A stretch of 16,955 nucleotides of DNA from Clostridiales bacterium (GTDB lineage: Bacteria > Bacillota > Clostridia > Lachnospirales > Anaerotignaceae): contig JAHZAW010000031.1 of the NCBI GenBank assembly GCA_019423725.1, forward strand, positions 1 to 16,955, read 5' to 3'. The notes beneath the pieces are model-generated. The model made no database searches. It saw nothing but the letters and a program-made list of their open reading frames with translations, and was not told the DNA's origin. Position numbers and translations under genes: made by a program. Positions within the stretch are counted from its first letter, which is position 1, and every line of letters starts with the position of its first letter. This document shows positions 7,447 through 14,993 of the stretch, one piece after another.

Positions 7447-7756
7447 GGTTGGAATAATAGGCGACAAGGACAGCGTAATGGGATTCCTTGCTCTTGGTAT
7501 TGACACATTCACCGCATATGAGCCTGATGAGATCAAAAAAACGATACACAGGCTGGTAGAGGAGGATTATGCCATTATATATATAACCGAACAGGCAAGC
7601 CTGCTGGTAAAGGACTTTATCGCAAGATATAAGGACAACCCGCTTCCGGCGATAATCGTTATCCCTGGAATCGGAGGCAGCATGGGACTTGGCATGAATG
7701 AAATCAGAGAATCCAGCAAACGAGCGATCGGAGTGGATATTCTGTTTAATGACTGA
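7439..7756 (+). CDS. ntpG: V-type ATPase central-stalk subunit G (F-type in other schemes)
   Basis: Small central-stalk subunit, 105 aa, binding the D subunit in the rotor; it is NtpG in E. hirae and AtpF or subunit F in Thermus and eukaryotes. The start MSKVGIIGDKDSVMGFLALG and the segment EDYAIIYITEQ are typical of this Rossmann-like fold. The ATG at 7439 lies inside the end of ntpC, with GGGTGAGGGAG just upstream within ntpC, so translation is probably coupled. ntpA follows after 20 nt. Confidence 0.95.
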   Translation: MSKVGIIGDKDSVMGFLALGIDTFTAYEPDEIKKTIHRLVEEDYAIIYITEQASLLVKDFIARYKDNPLPAIIVIPGIGGSMGLGMNEIRESSKRAIGVDILFND

Positions 7757-7776
7757 GAGTGAGGTTGAATACAAAA

Positions 7777-9552
7777 ATGAAGACAGGTACAGTAGTAAAA
7801 GTATCAGGTCCCCTCGTAATTGCGGAGGGAATGAGAGATGCTAATATGTTTGACGTTGTACGTGTTTCAGAAAAGCACCTTATCGGTGAGATAATCGAGA
7901 TGCACGGAGACAGAGCGTCAATTCAGGTATATGAAGAAACAAGTGGTCTTGGCCCCGGTGAACAGGTAGTATCAACGGGAATGCCTATGAGCGTTGAGCT
8001 TGGCCCTGGCCTTATATCAACTATCTATGATGGTATCCAGAGACCCCTTGAGAGCTTATATAAAGCAAGTGGAACAAACATCCAGAGAGGTGTCGAAGTA
8101 CCTTCCCTTGACAGGGAGAAAAAATGGGATTTCGTACCCCATAAGGCTGTAGGTGACAAGGTAGTTGCTGGAGACATCTTCGGTGTCGTTCAGGAAACAC
8201 CCGTTGTTGAATGCCGTATTATGGTTCCCTGGGGCGTCAGCGGAACTATAAAGGAAATAAAAGAAGGCAGCTTTACCATTGAAGAAACAGTTGCTGTAGT
8301 AACAGATGAAAAAGGAAACGATGTTCCCTTAACAATGATGCAGAGATGGCCGGTTCGTAAGGAAAGACCCTACAAAGAAAAGAGGACACCTGATACCCTT
8401 CTTGTAACAGGACAGCGTGTTATCGATACATTCTTCCCCATTACAAAGGGTGGTGTAGCTGCTATTCCCGGACCTTTCGGAAGTGGAAAAACAGTTACAC
8501 AGCATCAGCTGGCAAAATGGTCAGACGCTGACATCGTCGTATATATCGGCTGCGGCGAGCGTGGAAACGAAATGACCGACGTTCTTAATGAGTTCCCTGA
8601 ACTTAAGGACCCCAGAACAGGGGAATCACTTATGCAGAGAACAGTCCTTATAGCAAACACATCAGATATGCCCGTTGCTGCCCGTGAGGCATCAATTTAT
8701 ACAGGTATAACTATAGCTGAGTATTTCAGAGATATGGGATACAGCGTAGCCCTTATGGCTGACTCAACATCAAGATGGGCAGAGGCCCTTCGAGAGATGA
8801 GCGGACGTCTTGAGGAAATGCCCGGTGAGGAAGGTTATCCTGCATATCTGGGAAGCCGTCTTGCACAGTTCTATGAAAGAGCCGGACGTGTTTACTGTCT
8901 CGGAAGCGACACAAGAGAGGGTACACTTACAGCCATCGGAGCCGTTTCACCTCCCGGTGGTGATACATCAGAGCCCGTATCACAGGCTACACTCCGTATC
9001 GTAAAGGTATTCTGGGGACTTGATGCATCACTGGCATATAAACGTCATTTCCCTGCCATCAACTGGCTGACAAGTTATTCACTTTATCAGGATAAGGTAG
9101 ATGCATGGGCTGACAAGCACGTTAATGAGAACTTCTCAAAACAGAGAACAGAAGCCATGAAGCTTCTCCAGACTGAGGCTGAACTTCAAGAAATAGTACA
9201 GCTGGTCGGTGTTGATTCACTTTCAGCTCCAGACAGACTTATCCTTGAAGTATCACGCTCTATCCGTGAGGACTTCCTGCATCAGAACTCTTTCCATGAT
9301 GTAGATACATTCACATCACTGCTTAAACAGTACAGGCTCCTTGAGCTCATACTTCATTTCTATCATAAAGCAGGAAAGGCTATCGAGCAGAATGTAAGCA
9401 TCCATAAACTTATACAGATACCGGCACTTGAAAAGGTAGGCCGTGCTAAATATATAAGAGAAAGATATGTAACAAAGGAATATGATGAGATACTCGCTGA
9501 GATCGACTCAGAGATCGACGAACTCATAAAAGAGGGGGCTGAGGAATTATGA
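7777..9552 (+). CDS. ntpA: V-type ATPase catalytic subunit A
   Basis: Catalytic subunit A, 591 aa, hydrolyses or makes ATP at the A-B interfaces of the head. The Walker A loop GPFGSGKT spans 232-239 with K238, and the catalytic glutamate is E261 in CGERGNE; both share the numbering of E. hirae NtpA. A Walker B-like segment (SVALMADSTSRWAEALRE) and the subunit-A-specific insert between the N-terminal barrel and the nucleotide domain are present. The start is ATG 7777 (MKTGTVVKVSGPLV), with GTGAGG at 7759-7764; an in-frame GTG at 7759 has no ribosome binding site. The stop overlaps the ntpB start in an ATGA. Confidence 0.98.
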   Translation: MKTGTVVKVSGPLVIAEGMRDANMFDVVRVSEKHLIGEIIEMHGDRASIQVYEETSGLGPGEQVVSTGMPMSVELGPGLISTIYDGIQRPLESLYKASGTNIQRGVEVPSLDREKKWDFVPHKAVGDKVVAGDIFGVVQETPVVECRIMVPWGVSGTIKEIKEGSFTIEETVAVVTDEKGNDVPLTMMQRWPVRKERPYKEKRTPDTLLVTGQRVIDTFFPITKGGVAAIPGPFGSGKTVTQHQLAKWSDADIVVYIGCGERGNEMTDVLNEFPELKDPRTGESLMQRTVLIANTSDMPVAAREASIYTGITIAEYFRDMGYSVALMADSTSRWAEALREMSGRLEEMPGEEGYPAYLGSRLAQFYERAGRVYCLGSDTREGTLTAIGAVSPPGGDTSEPVSQATLRIVKVFWGLDASLAYKRHFPAINWLTSYSLYQDKVDAWADKHVNENFSKQRTEAMKLLQTEAELQEIVQLVGVDSLSAPDRLILEVSRSIREDFLHQNSFHDVDTFTSLLKQYRLLELILHFYHKAGKAIEQNVSIHKLIQIPALEKVGRAKYIRERYVTKEYDEILAEIDSEIDELIKEGAEEL

Positions 9553-10925
9553 TAAAAGAATACAGATCCATTCAGGAAGTTGCCGGCCCTCTTATGCTTG
9601 TCACTGGAGTTGAAGGCGTTAAATACGATGAACTTGGAGAAATAGAGCTCTCAAACGGAGAAACAAGAAGATGCAAAGTCCTTGAAGTTAACGGAGACTC
9701 TGCTCTTGTTCAGCTTTTCGAAAGCTCAACAGGTATCAACCTTGCTGAAAGTAAAGTAAGATTTTTAGGAAAATCACTGGATTTCGGTGTTTCACCTGAC
9801 ATACTTGGACGAGTATTCAATGGTATGGGCAAACCCATCGACGGCGGCCCGGAGATAATACCTGAAAAGAGGATGGATATAAATGGCGCACCCATTAACC
9901 CCGCTGCCAGAGAATATCCTTCAGAGTTCATTCAGACTGGTGTATCAGCCATCGATGGACTTAACACACTGGTAAGAGGACAGAAACTTCCTATTTTCTC
10001 AGGATCAGGTCTTCCTCATTCACAGCTGGCTGTACAGATAGCCAGACAGGCTAAGGTTAGAGGTACAGATTCAAAATTCGCGGTTGTATTCGCAGCTGTA
10101 GGTATCACATTCGAGGATGCTGAGTTCTTCATCGAGGACTTCAAAAAGACAGGTGCCATAGACCGTTCAGTCGTATTCGTAAACCTTGCCAATGACCCTG
10201 CCGTTGAGCGTATATCAACACCTCGTATGGCACTTACGGCAGCTGAATATCTTGCATTTGAACAGGGAATGCATGTCCTTGTAATCATAACAGATATTAC
10301 AAACTATGCTGAGGCTCTCCGTGAGATATCAGCGGCTAAGAAAGAGGTTCCTGGACGTAGAGGATATCCCGGATATCTTTATACTGACCTTGCTACAATG
10401 TACGAAAGAGCCGGAAAGATCAAAGGCAAAGAAGGATCTATCACAATGATACCTATCCTTACAATGCCCGAGGATGATAAGACACATCCCATCCCTGACC
10501 TTACAGGATATATCACAGAGGGACAGATCATACTTTCAAGGGATCTTTACAAAAAAGGCATACAGCCTCCTATAAACGTACTTCCCTCACTTTCACGTCT
10601 GAAGGATAAAGGTATAGGAAAGGGCAAGACCCGTGAAGACCATGCGGATACAATGAATCAGCTCTTTGCTGCTTATTCAAGAGGTAAGGATGCTAAAGAG
10701 CTCATGGCTATCCTTGGTGAGTCAGCACTTTCAGATATTGATAAACTTTATGCTAAATTTGCTGATGAATTTGAGAAGGAATATGTATCCCAGGGATTCA
10801 GGACAGACCGTTCTATTGAGGAAACTCTTGATATCGGCTGGAAACTTCTCAGACTTCTTCCTAAGAGTGAGCTTAAACGTATAGGCGATGAATATCTTGA
10901 CAAGTATTATTCAGAAAATGAATGA
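9549..10925 (+). CDS. ntpB: V-type ATPase non-catalytic subunit B
   Basis: Non-catalytic subunit B, 458 aa, alternates with A in the head. The P-loop position reads SGSGLPHS (from residue 151) instead of a GxxxxGKT motif, normal for B. R350 (SLSRLKDKG) is the arginine finger that completes the catalytic site of A and has the same number as in E. hirae. The N-terminal barrel begins with EYRSIQEVAGPLMLV, and the C-terminal domain contains GKGKTREDH. Start and stop of the neighbouring genes overlap as ATGA at 9549-9552, so A and B, needed in equal numbers, are translationally coupled. ntpD follows after 29 nt. Confidence 0.98.
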   Translation: MIKEYRSIQEVAGPLMLVTGVEGVKYDELGEIELSNGETRRCKVLEVNGDSALVQLFESSTGINLAESKVRFLGKSLDFGVSPDILGRVFNGMGKPIDGGPEIIPEKRMDINGAPINPAAREYPSEFIQTGVSAIDGLNTLVRGQKLPIFSGSGLPHSQLAVQIARQAKVRGTDSKFAVVFAAVGITFEDAEFFIEDFKKTGAIDRSVVFVNLANDPAVERISTPRMALTAAEYLAFEQGMHVLVIITDITNYAEALREISAAKKEVPGRRGYPGYLYTDLATMYERAGKIKGKEGSITMIPILTMPEDDKTHPIPDLTGYITEGQIILSRDLYKKGIQPPINVLPSLSRLKDKGIGKGKTREDHADTMNQLFAAYSRGKDAKELMAILGESALSDIDKLYAKFADEFEKEYVSQGFRTDRSIEETLDIGWKLLRLLPKSELKRIGDEYLDKYYSENE

Positions 10926-10954
10926 TATATCGCTTTTGAAGGGAGTGATAGAGA

Positions 10955-11653
10955 TTGGCAAGATTGAATGTTAATCCTACGCGTATGGAGCTTGCTAGAC
11001 TTAAAAAACTTCTTGCTACCGCAACGAGAGGACATAAACTTCTCAAAGATAAACTGGATGAGCTTATGAAGCAGTTCCTTGATATCGTAAGGGAAAATAA
11101 GACTCTCCGTGAAGAAGCAGAGGCTGCACTGGGTGAGGCATATAAGAGCTTTATAATAGCCAGAGCTGTTATGAATGAGGAATATATGGGTGAATCTCTT
11201 ATGATGCCCGGAAATTCCGTAGAAGTTTCAGTCAGCGAGAGAAATATAATGAGTGTGCTCGTTCCGCAGTTCAAGTTTAATACGGCTGAAAATGAAAAGG
11301 CAGATGTTTGTCCCTATGGATACGCATTTACATCAGCAGAACTTGATGGAGCTGTAGAATCATTTTCAAAGGCTATGGAACCACTGCTCAGACTTGCGGA
11401 AAGTGAAAAGAGCGCTCAGCTCCTTGCGCAGGAAATAGAAAAAACAAGAAGACGTGTAAACGCCCTTGAAAACGTAATGATCCCCAACTATGAGGAGACT
11501 ATAAAATATATAAAGATGAAACTCGAGGAAAATGAAAGAGCCGGCACAACGAGAATGATGAAAGTCAAAGATATGATCGCTGCAAAGGCCCTCGAGGAAA
11601 GAAGAATACGCGATGAGATGCAGCTTAAAAAAGCTGCCAAAGAAATGGCGTGA
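10955..11653 (+). CDS. ntpD: V-type ATPase central-stalk subunit D
   Basis: Central shaft, 232 aa, that rotates inside the A3B3 head. The start MARLNVNPTRMELARLKK and ATRGHKLLKDKLDELM are hallmarks, and both ends of the protein are long helices that form the antiparallel coiled coil; the length is normal. The start codon is TTG at 10955 with AAGGGAG at 10939-10945; no ATG matches the family start, so TTG is well supported. All other subunits here start with ATG. It is the last gene of the operon and there is no ntpJ-like transporter after it, in contrast to E. hirae. A terminator begins 18 nt downstream. Confidence 0.97.
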   Translation: MARLNVNPTRMELARLKKLLATATRGHKLLKDKLDELMKQFLDIVRENKTLREEAEAALGEAYKSFIIARAVMNEEYMGESLMMPGNSVEVSVSERNIMSVLVPQFKFNTAENEKADVCPYGYAFTSAELDGAVESFSKAMEPLLRLAESEKSAQLLAQEIEKTRRRVNALENVMIPNYEETIKYIKMKLEENERAGTTRMMKVKDMIAAKALEERRIRDEMQLKKAAKEMA

Positions 11654-11670
11654 TCTTAAATATTGGTATA

Positions 11671-11700
11671 AAAAGGCTGTCTGTAATAGACAGCCTTTTT
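11671..11700. terminator. bidirectional terminator between convergent units
   Basis: A perfect 12-bp stem (11671-11682 with 11688-11699) around a 5-nt loop has A-residues on the left and T-residues on the right, so it can stop transcription from both sides. It ends the ATPase operon on the plus strand and the peptidoglycan-binding gene, whose stop is at 11704-11706, on the minus strand. Confidence 0.93.
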
Positions 11701-11703
11701 AAT

Positions 11704-13056
11704 TTAGTTTATTCCATTATACAAACTTATGATAAGGCCCCAGGTAACGGGTCCAGCAACACCTGATACGGGTATACCATACATTCGCTGTATAGCTGAT
11801 ACAGCTTCCTTTGTTTTTTCGTCAAAAGTACCGGTCACGGTAACAGATGGTATTGATGGATAGAACTGTGATATCCTTTCAAGGAAAGTCTGAAGACGCC
11901 TTACGTCATCATTGGATACTCCTTCGGAAAGTACATATCCGGGATAAACAATTTCTGCCTCACTCTTATATTCATCAGGGATCGAATTTATAGAAGTTTT
12001 ATAGGCTGAAGAAAGAGCTTTCCATGTATCCCTTCCGACTATTCCATCAGGAGAAAGTCCAAACATTTCCTGGAATGCTATGACAGCTGCCTTTGTTTTT
12101 GGTCCAAATATGCCGTCTACAGCCAGCATGGGTATCTGGGGATAGAAATATGATACGATATTCAGATAATACTGAAGAGTTTTTATATAGTCTCCTGTCA
12201 TGCCCTCTTTAAGCAGCGAAGGATATATTGGTTCAACTTCTTCAAAAGTAAGATTTTCTGCGGTGAGTTCAGCAAGACGTTTTACGCCGTTAAATACATT
12301 TTTGATCCTGTACCAGGTGGCCTTACCGACAACACCGTCCTGGGCAAGGTTAAATATATTCTGGAAACGTCTGACAGCGGCTTCTGTCTGGGTGCCGAAA
12401 ATGCCATTAGGATCGTTGATTTTAGGAATAGAAGGATAGGCGTCGGCTATACGGTTCAGCTGCTGCTGTATCGTCTTTACCTCATTTCCGCTGCTTCCAA
12501 GTCTTAAGGGGAAGCCAGGATAGGATTCTATATTTGGCTTGATAGGCGCATTTTCAACAATAGCAATGTCATCTCCATAGTAGTATTGGAGTATTTCTAT
12601 GGGTGTATATCCATCTTCCGCAAGAGAAACCGTACCCCACTGAGACAAACCGCTGCACTTGCTGGTGGTTCCGTTGCAGTAAGAGGTAAACAGGGGAGAA
12701 ATACTCCCTTCCCGGACTACATAATCATTGAATATTTCATCAACGATCCTGGATATATTCTCAAATACATCACGGTCTTTTACAAAATACTGGTCATACT
12801 GTGTTGTGTTGGTTATATCAAAATCATAGCCCCTGCTTCTGTACCATTCGGTATACACACGGTTAAGGGCATAGGTTATTTGGGCGTAAATATTTGCACG
12901 TATAGCGCTTTCCGGCCAGGTAGGATAAATTTCGCTGGAAGCGACATTTTTAATATAATCTGAAAATGAAACTGTCACATTTTCGGCCGGCTGGTCAGGA
13001 AGACCAAGGTGAACAGTTATCGTTTCAGGTACATATGGCAGACCTTGTACTGACAT
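11704..13056 (-). CDS. SpoIID-like protein with three peptidoglycan-binding repeats, no signal peptide
   Basis: 450 aa. Residues about 25-165 resemble the SpoIID/LytB domain: DYIKNVASSEIYPTW with E42 where SpoIID has its catalytic glutamate, and GLSQWG (136-141) followed by EDGYTPIEILQYYYG, the usual end of the domain. C127 and C134 (C-x6-C) sit where SpoIID proteins have metal-binding or disulfide cysteines. Three PG_binding_1-type repeats follow (about 179-257, 278-352, 374-446), each opening with a YP motif and containing a YPxIP segment before the GxFG turn. The function is probably binding and perhaps cleaving peptidoglycan, possibly around sporulation; this is inference. No signal peptide or membrane helix is seen. 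ATG at 13056 has AAGGAGG just upstream. It is co-transcribed with the gene at 13541. Confidence 0.8.
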   Translation of the reverse strand: MSVQGLPYVPETITVHLGLPDQPAENVTVSFSDYIKNVASSEIYPTWPESAIRANIYAQITYALNRVYTEWYRSRGYDFDITNTTQYDQYFVKDRDVFENISRIVDEIFNDYVVREGSISPLFTSYCNGTTSKCSGLSQWGTVSLAEDGYTPIEILQYYYGDDIAIVENAPIKPNIESYPGFPLRLGSSGNEVKTIQQQLNRIADAYPSIPKINDPNGIFGTQTEAAVRRFQNIFNLAQDGVVGKATWYRIKNVFNGVKRLAELTAENLTFEEVEPIYPSLLKEGMTGDYIKTLQYYLNIVSYFYPQIPMLAVDGIFGPKTKAAVIAFQEMFGLSPDGIVGRDTWKALSSAYKTSINSIPDEYKSEAEIVYPGYVLSEGVSNDDVRRLQTFLERISQFYPSIPSVTVTGTFDEKTKEAVSAIQRMYGIPVSGVAGPVTWGLIISLYNGIN

Positions 13057-13067
13057 GGTGATCCTCC

Positions 13068-13541
13068 TTAAAGATTATTATATCCTCTCTCATATACAGG
13101 CTCATTGTTTTTTATGTTGGATGCTCCGACATCAGGCTTTAAATCAACAGCCTGAACAGAAGTTATGCTTTCAAATACTGGTACATCGTAAAAGACAGCA
13201 TCGAGATAACCATCCTTTGACACTCTAATATCATAGGATGCATATGGAGCAAAATTTCCAGGTACCATAGACAGAGCCTTTTCCGGCACAGGAAGCGCTA
13301 CTGACTCGGTTTTTCCGTCAATATCTGTTTTAAGTGTCTTTCCGATGTATACATCTTCGCCGATGTTTTTACTTATTACGATTTCCGCATTTTCAAGGGG
13401 TATGACTCCTGAGGTCACCTGGAATTTTAGATAACCTTCCTTTGGATTTTTCGTTATATAGTCGTTAAGAAGCCTGGTAAAATTAACTTCATCAGCCTGA
13501 GCTGATTTTAACACTTTATTTTCGTAATCGATCGGTTTCAT
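13068..13541 (-). CDS. beta-sandwich (carboxypeptidase-regulatory-like) protein, unknown function
   Basis: 157 aa. After a charged, helical N-terminus (about 40 residues), the sequence shows a single prealbumin/CnaB-like pattern: GYLKFQVTSG, PLENAEIVISK, TDIDGKTESVALPVP, ASYDIRVSKDGY and DVPVFESITSVQAVDLKP. Such domains are usually protein-protein or protein-sugar binding modules. The tail is proline- and asparagine-containing and probably flexible. No signal peptide is visible. The start is ATG 13541 with AGGAGGG 5 nt upstream, rather than an upstream in-frame start at 13565. The gap to the peptidoglycan-binding gene is 11 nt and holds that gene's ribosome binding site, so the two are one unit and likely act together. 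A weak promoter-like pair (TTGTAA, 17 nt, AATAAT) lies on the minus strand at 13599-13571. Confidence 0.65.
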   Translation of the reverse strand: MKPIDYENKVLKSAQADEVNFTRLLNDYITKNPKEGYLKFQVTSGVIPLENAEIVISKNIGEDVYIGKTLKTDIDGKTESVALPVPEKALSMVPGNFAPYASYDIRVSKDGYLDAVFYDVPVFESITSVQAVDLKPDVGASNIKNNEPVYERGYNNL

Positions 13542-13622
13542 ATAAACCCTCCTGCAGCAGATCATTTTATATTATTCCGAAAAAATAAAAATGTTACAAT
13601 TTAGAAAATAATAGGAGATATT

Positions 13623-13675
13623 TTAATTTAAGTTAAGATTATTTTAATTAAATTATTTATACAAAGTGATATACT
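13623..13675 (+). promoter_or_regulatory. candidate activator-dependent promoter of the chagasin-like gene
   Basis: TATACT at 13670-13675 is preceded by TGA (13667-13669), giving an extended -10, but no good -35 is present. TTAATT (13623), TTAAGA (13633) and TTAATT (13644) repeat at 10-11 nt and cover the -35 to -50 region. This arrangement resembles sites for OmpR/PhoB-type response regulators. The region is AT-rich, so chance repeats are possible. Confidence 0.4.
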
Positions 13676-13688
13676 TGTAAGTGTTTGA

Positions 13689-13712
13689 TAAGTTTAATAA
13701 GTTGACTAAGTT
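13689..13712 (+). repeat. three TAAGTT repeats at 9-nt period
   Basis: TAAGTT occurs at 13689, 13698 and 13707, exactly 9 nt apart, between the candidate promoter and the ribosome binding site (AGGAGG, 13726-13731) of the gene at 13740. A related TAAGTG lies at 13678. It could be a regulator site in the leader or a chance microrepeat. Confidence 0.5.
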
Positions 13713-13739
13713 TGCTTTATTTAATAGGAGGAATATCAT

Positions 13740-14816
13740 ATGAAAAATTTTACTATTAATGTTATAGCCTTAGGAATCATATCTATAATATCCGTTTCCC
13801 AGCTGGCATATGGAGCGGAACTGCCTGCTGAAGATACAGAAAAAGCCGTTGTTAACGGTGTTGAGCTTAAAAATAATATTTATGAAACTGATAATAACGT
13901 AAAAATGTACCCTGTAAGGGAAGTAAGTGAACTGCTCGGATATACTGTGGAATGGAATGGAGAAGATAGATCATGCACCATAACCGATGAAAACAACAGC
14001 CTGTCCTTTGTCATAGGAGAGGATAAGTATTCCTTTGGAAGCGGCTCATCTTCCCTTGGAACAGCGCCTGAACTTAAGGACGGTGTGACATATGTTCCTT
14101 CTGAGTTTTTAAAAGGATTCCTTGATCTTAATATCACAGATGAAAATTCAGAAACTATAAATATCACTTCAGAGCCTGAGATCACACTGGAGGCAGATAA
14201 GACTATTACTGTCAATGCCGGTGATTTATTTGCCGTAAGACTTGAGGAAAACGCAAGTACAGGATATTCCTGGACAGTTGAGAAGGACGAAAATATAAAA
14301 CTGCTTGATTCATACAGCACAACAGTCACACAGACAGGATCAGATACTAATTTATCAGAGAGTTCTGTAGCTGTAGGCACACCTTCCATGAAAACATGGG
14401 TATATAAATGCGACGTTCCCGGAGAATACACCTTAAAGTATACATATTCAAGAAGTTTTGAAGAAAATGGAGAAACAAAAACTGCTGAATTTAAGGTAGT
14501 TGTTGCAGATAATAGTTCATCAGCTGAGGTAAAAGAGGTCACAGTCAATTCTGGAGAGAACTTCACAATAAGCCTTGAAGAAAATACAAGTACAGGATAT
14601 GCCTGGACAGTCGAAAAAGATGATAAAATCGAACTTGTAGAAACGGCTGACGCTCAGGAAGAAAATACTGATGGTAAAGTAGGAGTACCTTCAACAAAAA
14701 CCTGGACATTCAAATGTGATGAAGTGGGAGAATACAATATCAAGTTTACATATGAAAGAAGCTTTGAACCCGGTAATCCTGCTCAGATAATTGAATATAA
14801 AGTTATTGTGAAATAA
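13740..14816 (+). CDS. exported protein with copper-amine-oxidase-N-like domain and two chagasin (I42) inhibitor domains
   Basis: 358 aa. A signal peptide (residues 1 to about 25, cleavage near AYG-AE) directs export; no anchor is seen, so the protein is secreted or wall-retained. Residues about 36-140 match the copper-amine-oxidase N-terminal-like module common in clostridial surface proteins (VNGVELKN, MYPVREVSELLGYTVEW, GVTYVPSEFLKGFL). Two chagasin-family domains follow (about 148-255 and 262-358). Each shows the three inhibitor loops in modified form: NASTGYSW/NTSTGYAW (171 and 282) for NPTTGY, VGTPS-KTW for GxGG, and YSRSFE/YERSFEPG for RPW. The family inhibits papain-like cysteine proteases. 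ATG 13740 has AGGAGG at 13726-13731. It is monocistronic, with a terminator about 55 nt downstream. Confidence 0.85.
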   Translation: MKNFTINVIALGIISIISVSQLAYGAELPAEDTEKAVVNGVELKNNIYETDNNVKMYPVREVSELLGYTVEWNGEDRSCTITDENNSLSFVIGEDKYSFGSGSSSLGTAPELKDGVTYVPSEFLKGFLDLNITDENSETINITSEPEITLEADKTITVNAGDLFAVRLEENASTGYSWTVEKDENIKLLDSYSTTVTQTGSDTNLSESSVAVGTPSMKTWVYKCDVPGEYTLKYTYSRSFEENGETKTAEFKVVVADNSSSAEVKEVTVNSGENFTISLEENTSTGYAWTVEKDDKIELVETADAQEENTDGKVGVPSTKTWTFKCDEVGEYNIKFTYERSFEPGNPAQIIEYKVIVK

Positions 14817-14872
14817 ATCTTATTTTGAGATAGGTATATCATGCTTCTATTAAAATATAGTTGAACGTATAC

Positions 14873-14900
14873 GGCAGAGTTTAGGCTCTGCCATATTTTT
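14873..14900 (+). terminator. terminator of the chagasin-like gene
   Basis: A 7-bp perfect stem (GGCAGAG 14873-14879 with CTCTGCC 14886-14892) and 6-nt loop are followed by ATATTTTT. It lies about 55 nt after the stop at 14816. Confidence 0.85.
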
Positions 14901-14905
14901 ATATA

Positions 14906-14935
14906 AAAACCACTCTTTTATATAAGAGCGGTTTT
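14906..14935 (-). terminator. terminator of the PadR/DUF2812 unit
   Basis: A 12-bp stem (14906-14917 with 14924-14935, 6-nt loop) has one mismatch on the plus strand that becomes a G-U pair in minus-strand RNA. A T-tract follows in the minus direction. It lies about 60 nt beyond the stop of the DUF2812 gene. Confidence 0.8.
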
Positions 14936-14993
14936 AAAATTTATACTTCTATGATCTTTGAGCAATATACACAGATATTTATTTTTGATTTCA

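Noticed and set aside
9990..10020. missing Walker A motif in subunit B as a sign of decay
   Set aside because: The B subunit is normally non-catalytic and lacks a P-loop; R350 and all other features are intact.
13880..14566. minus-strand 228-codon frame opposite the chagasin-like gene
   Set aside because: Low-complexity serine- and valine-rich shadow of a well-supported secreted protein gene.
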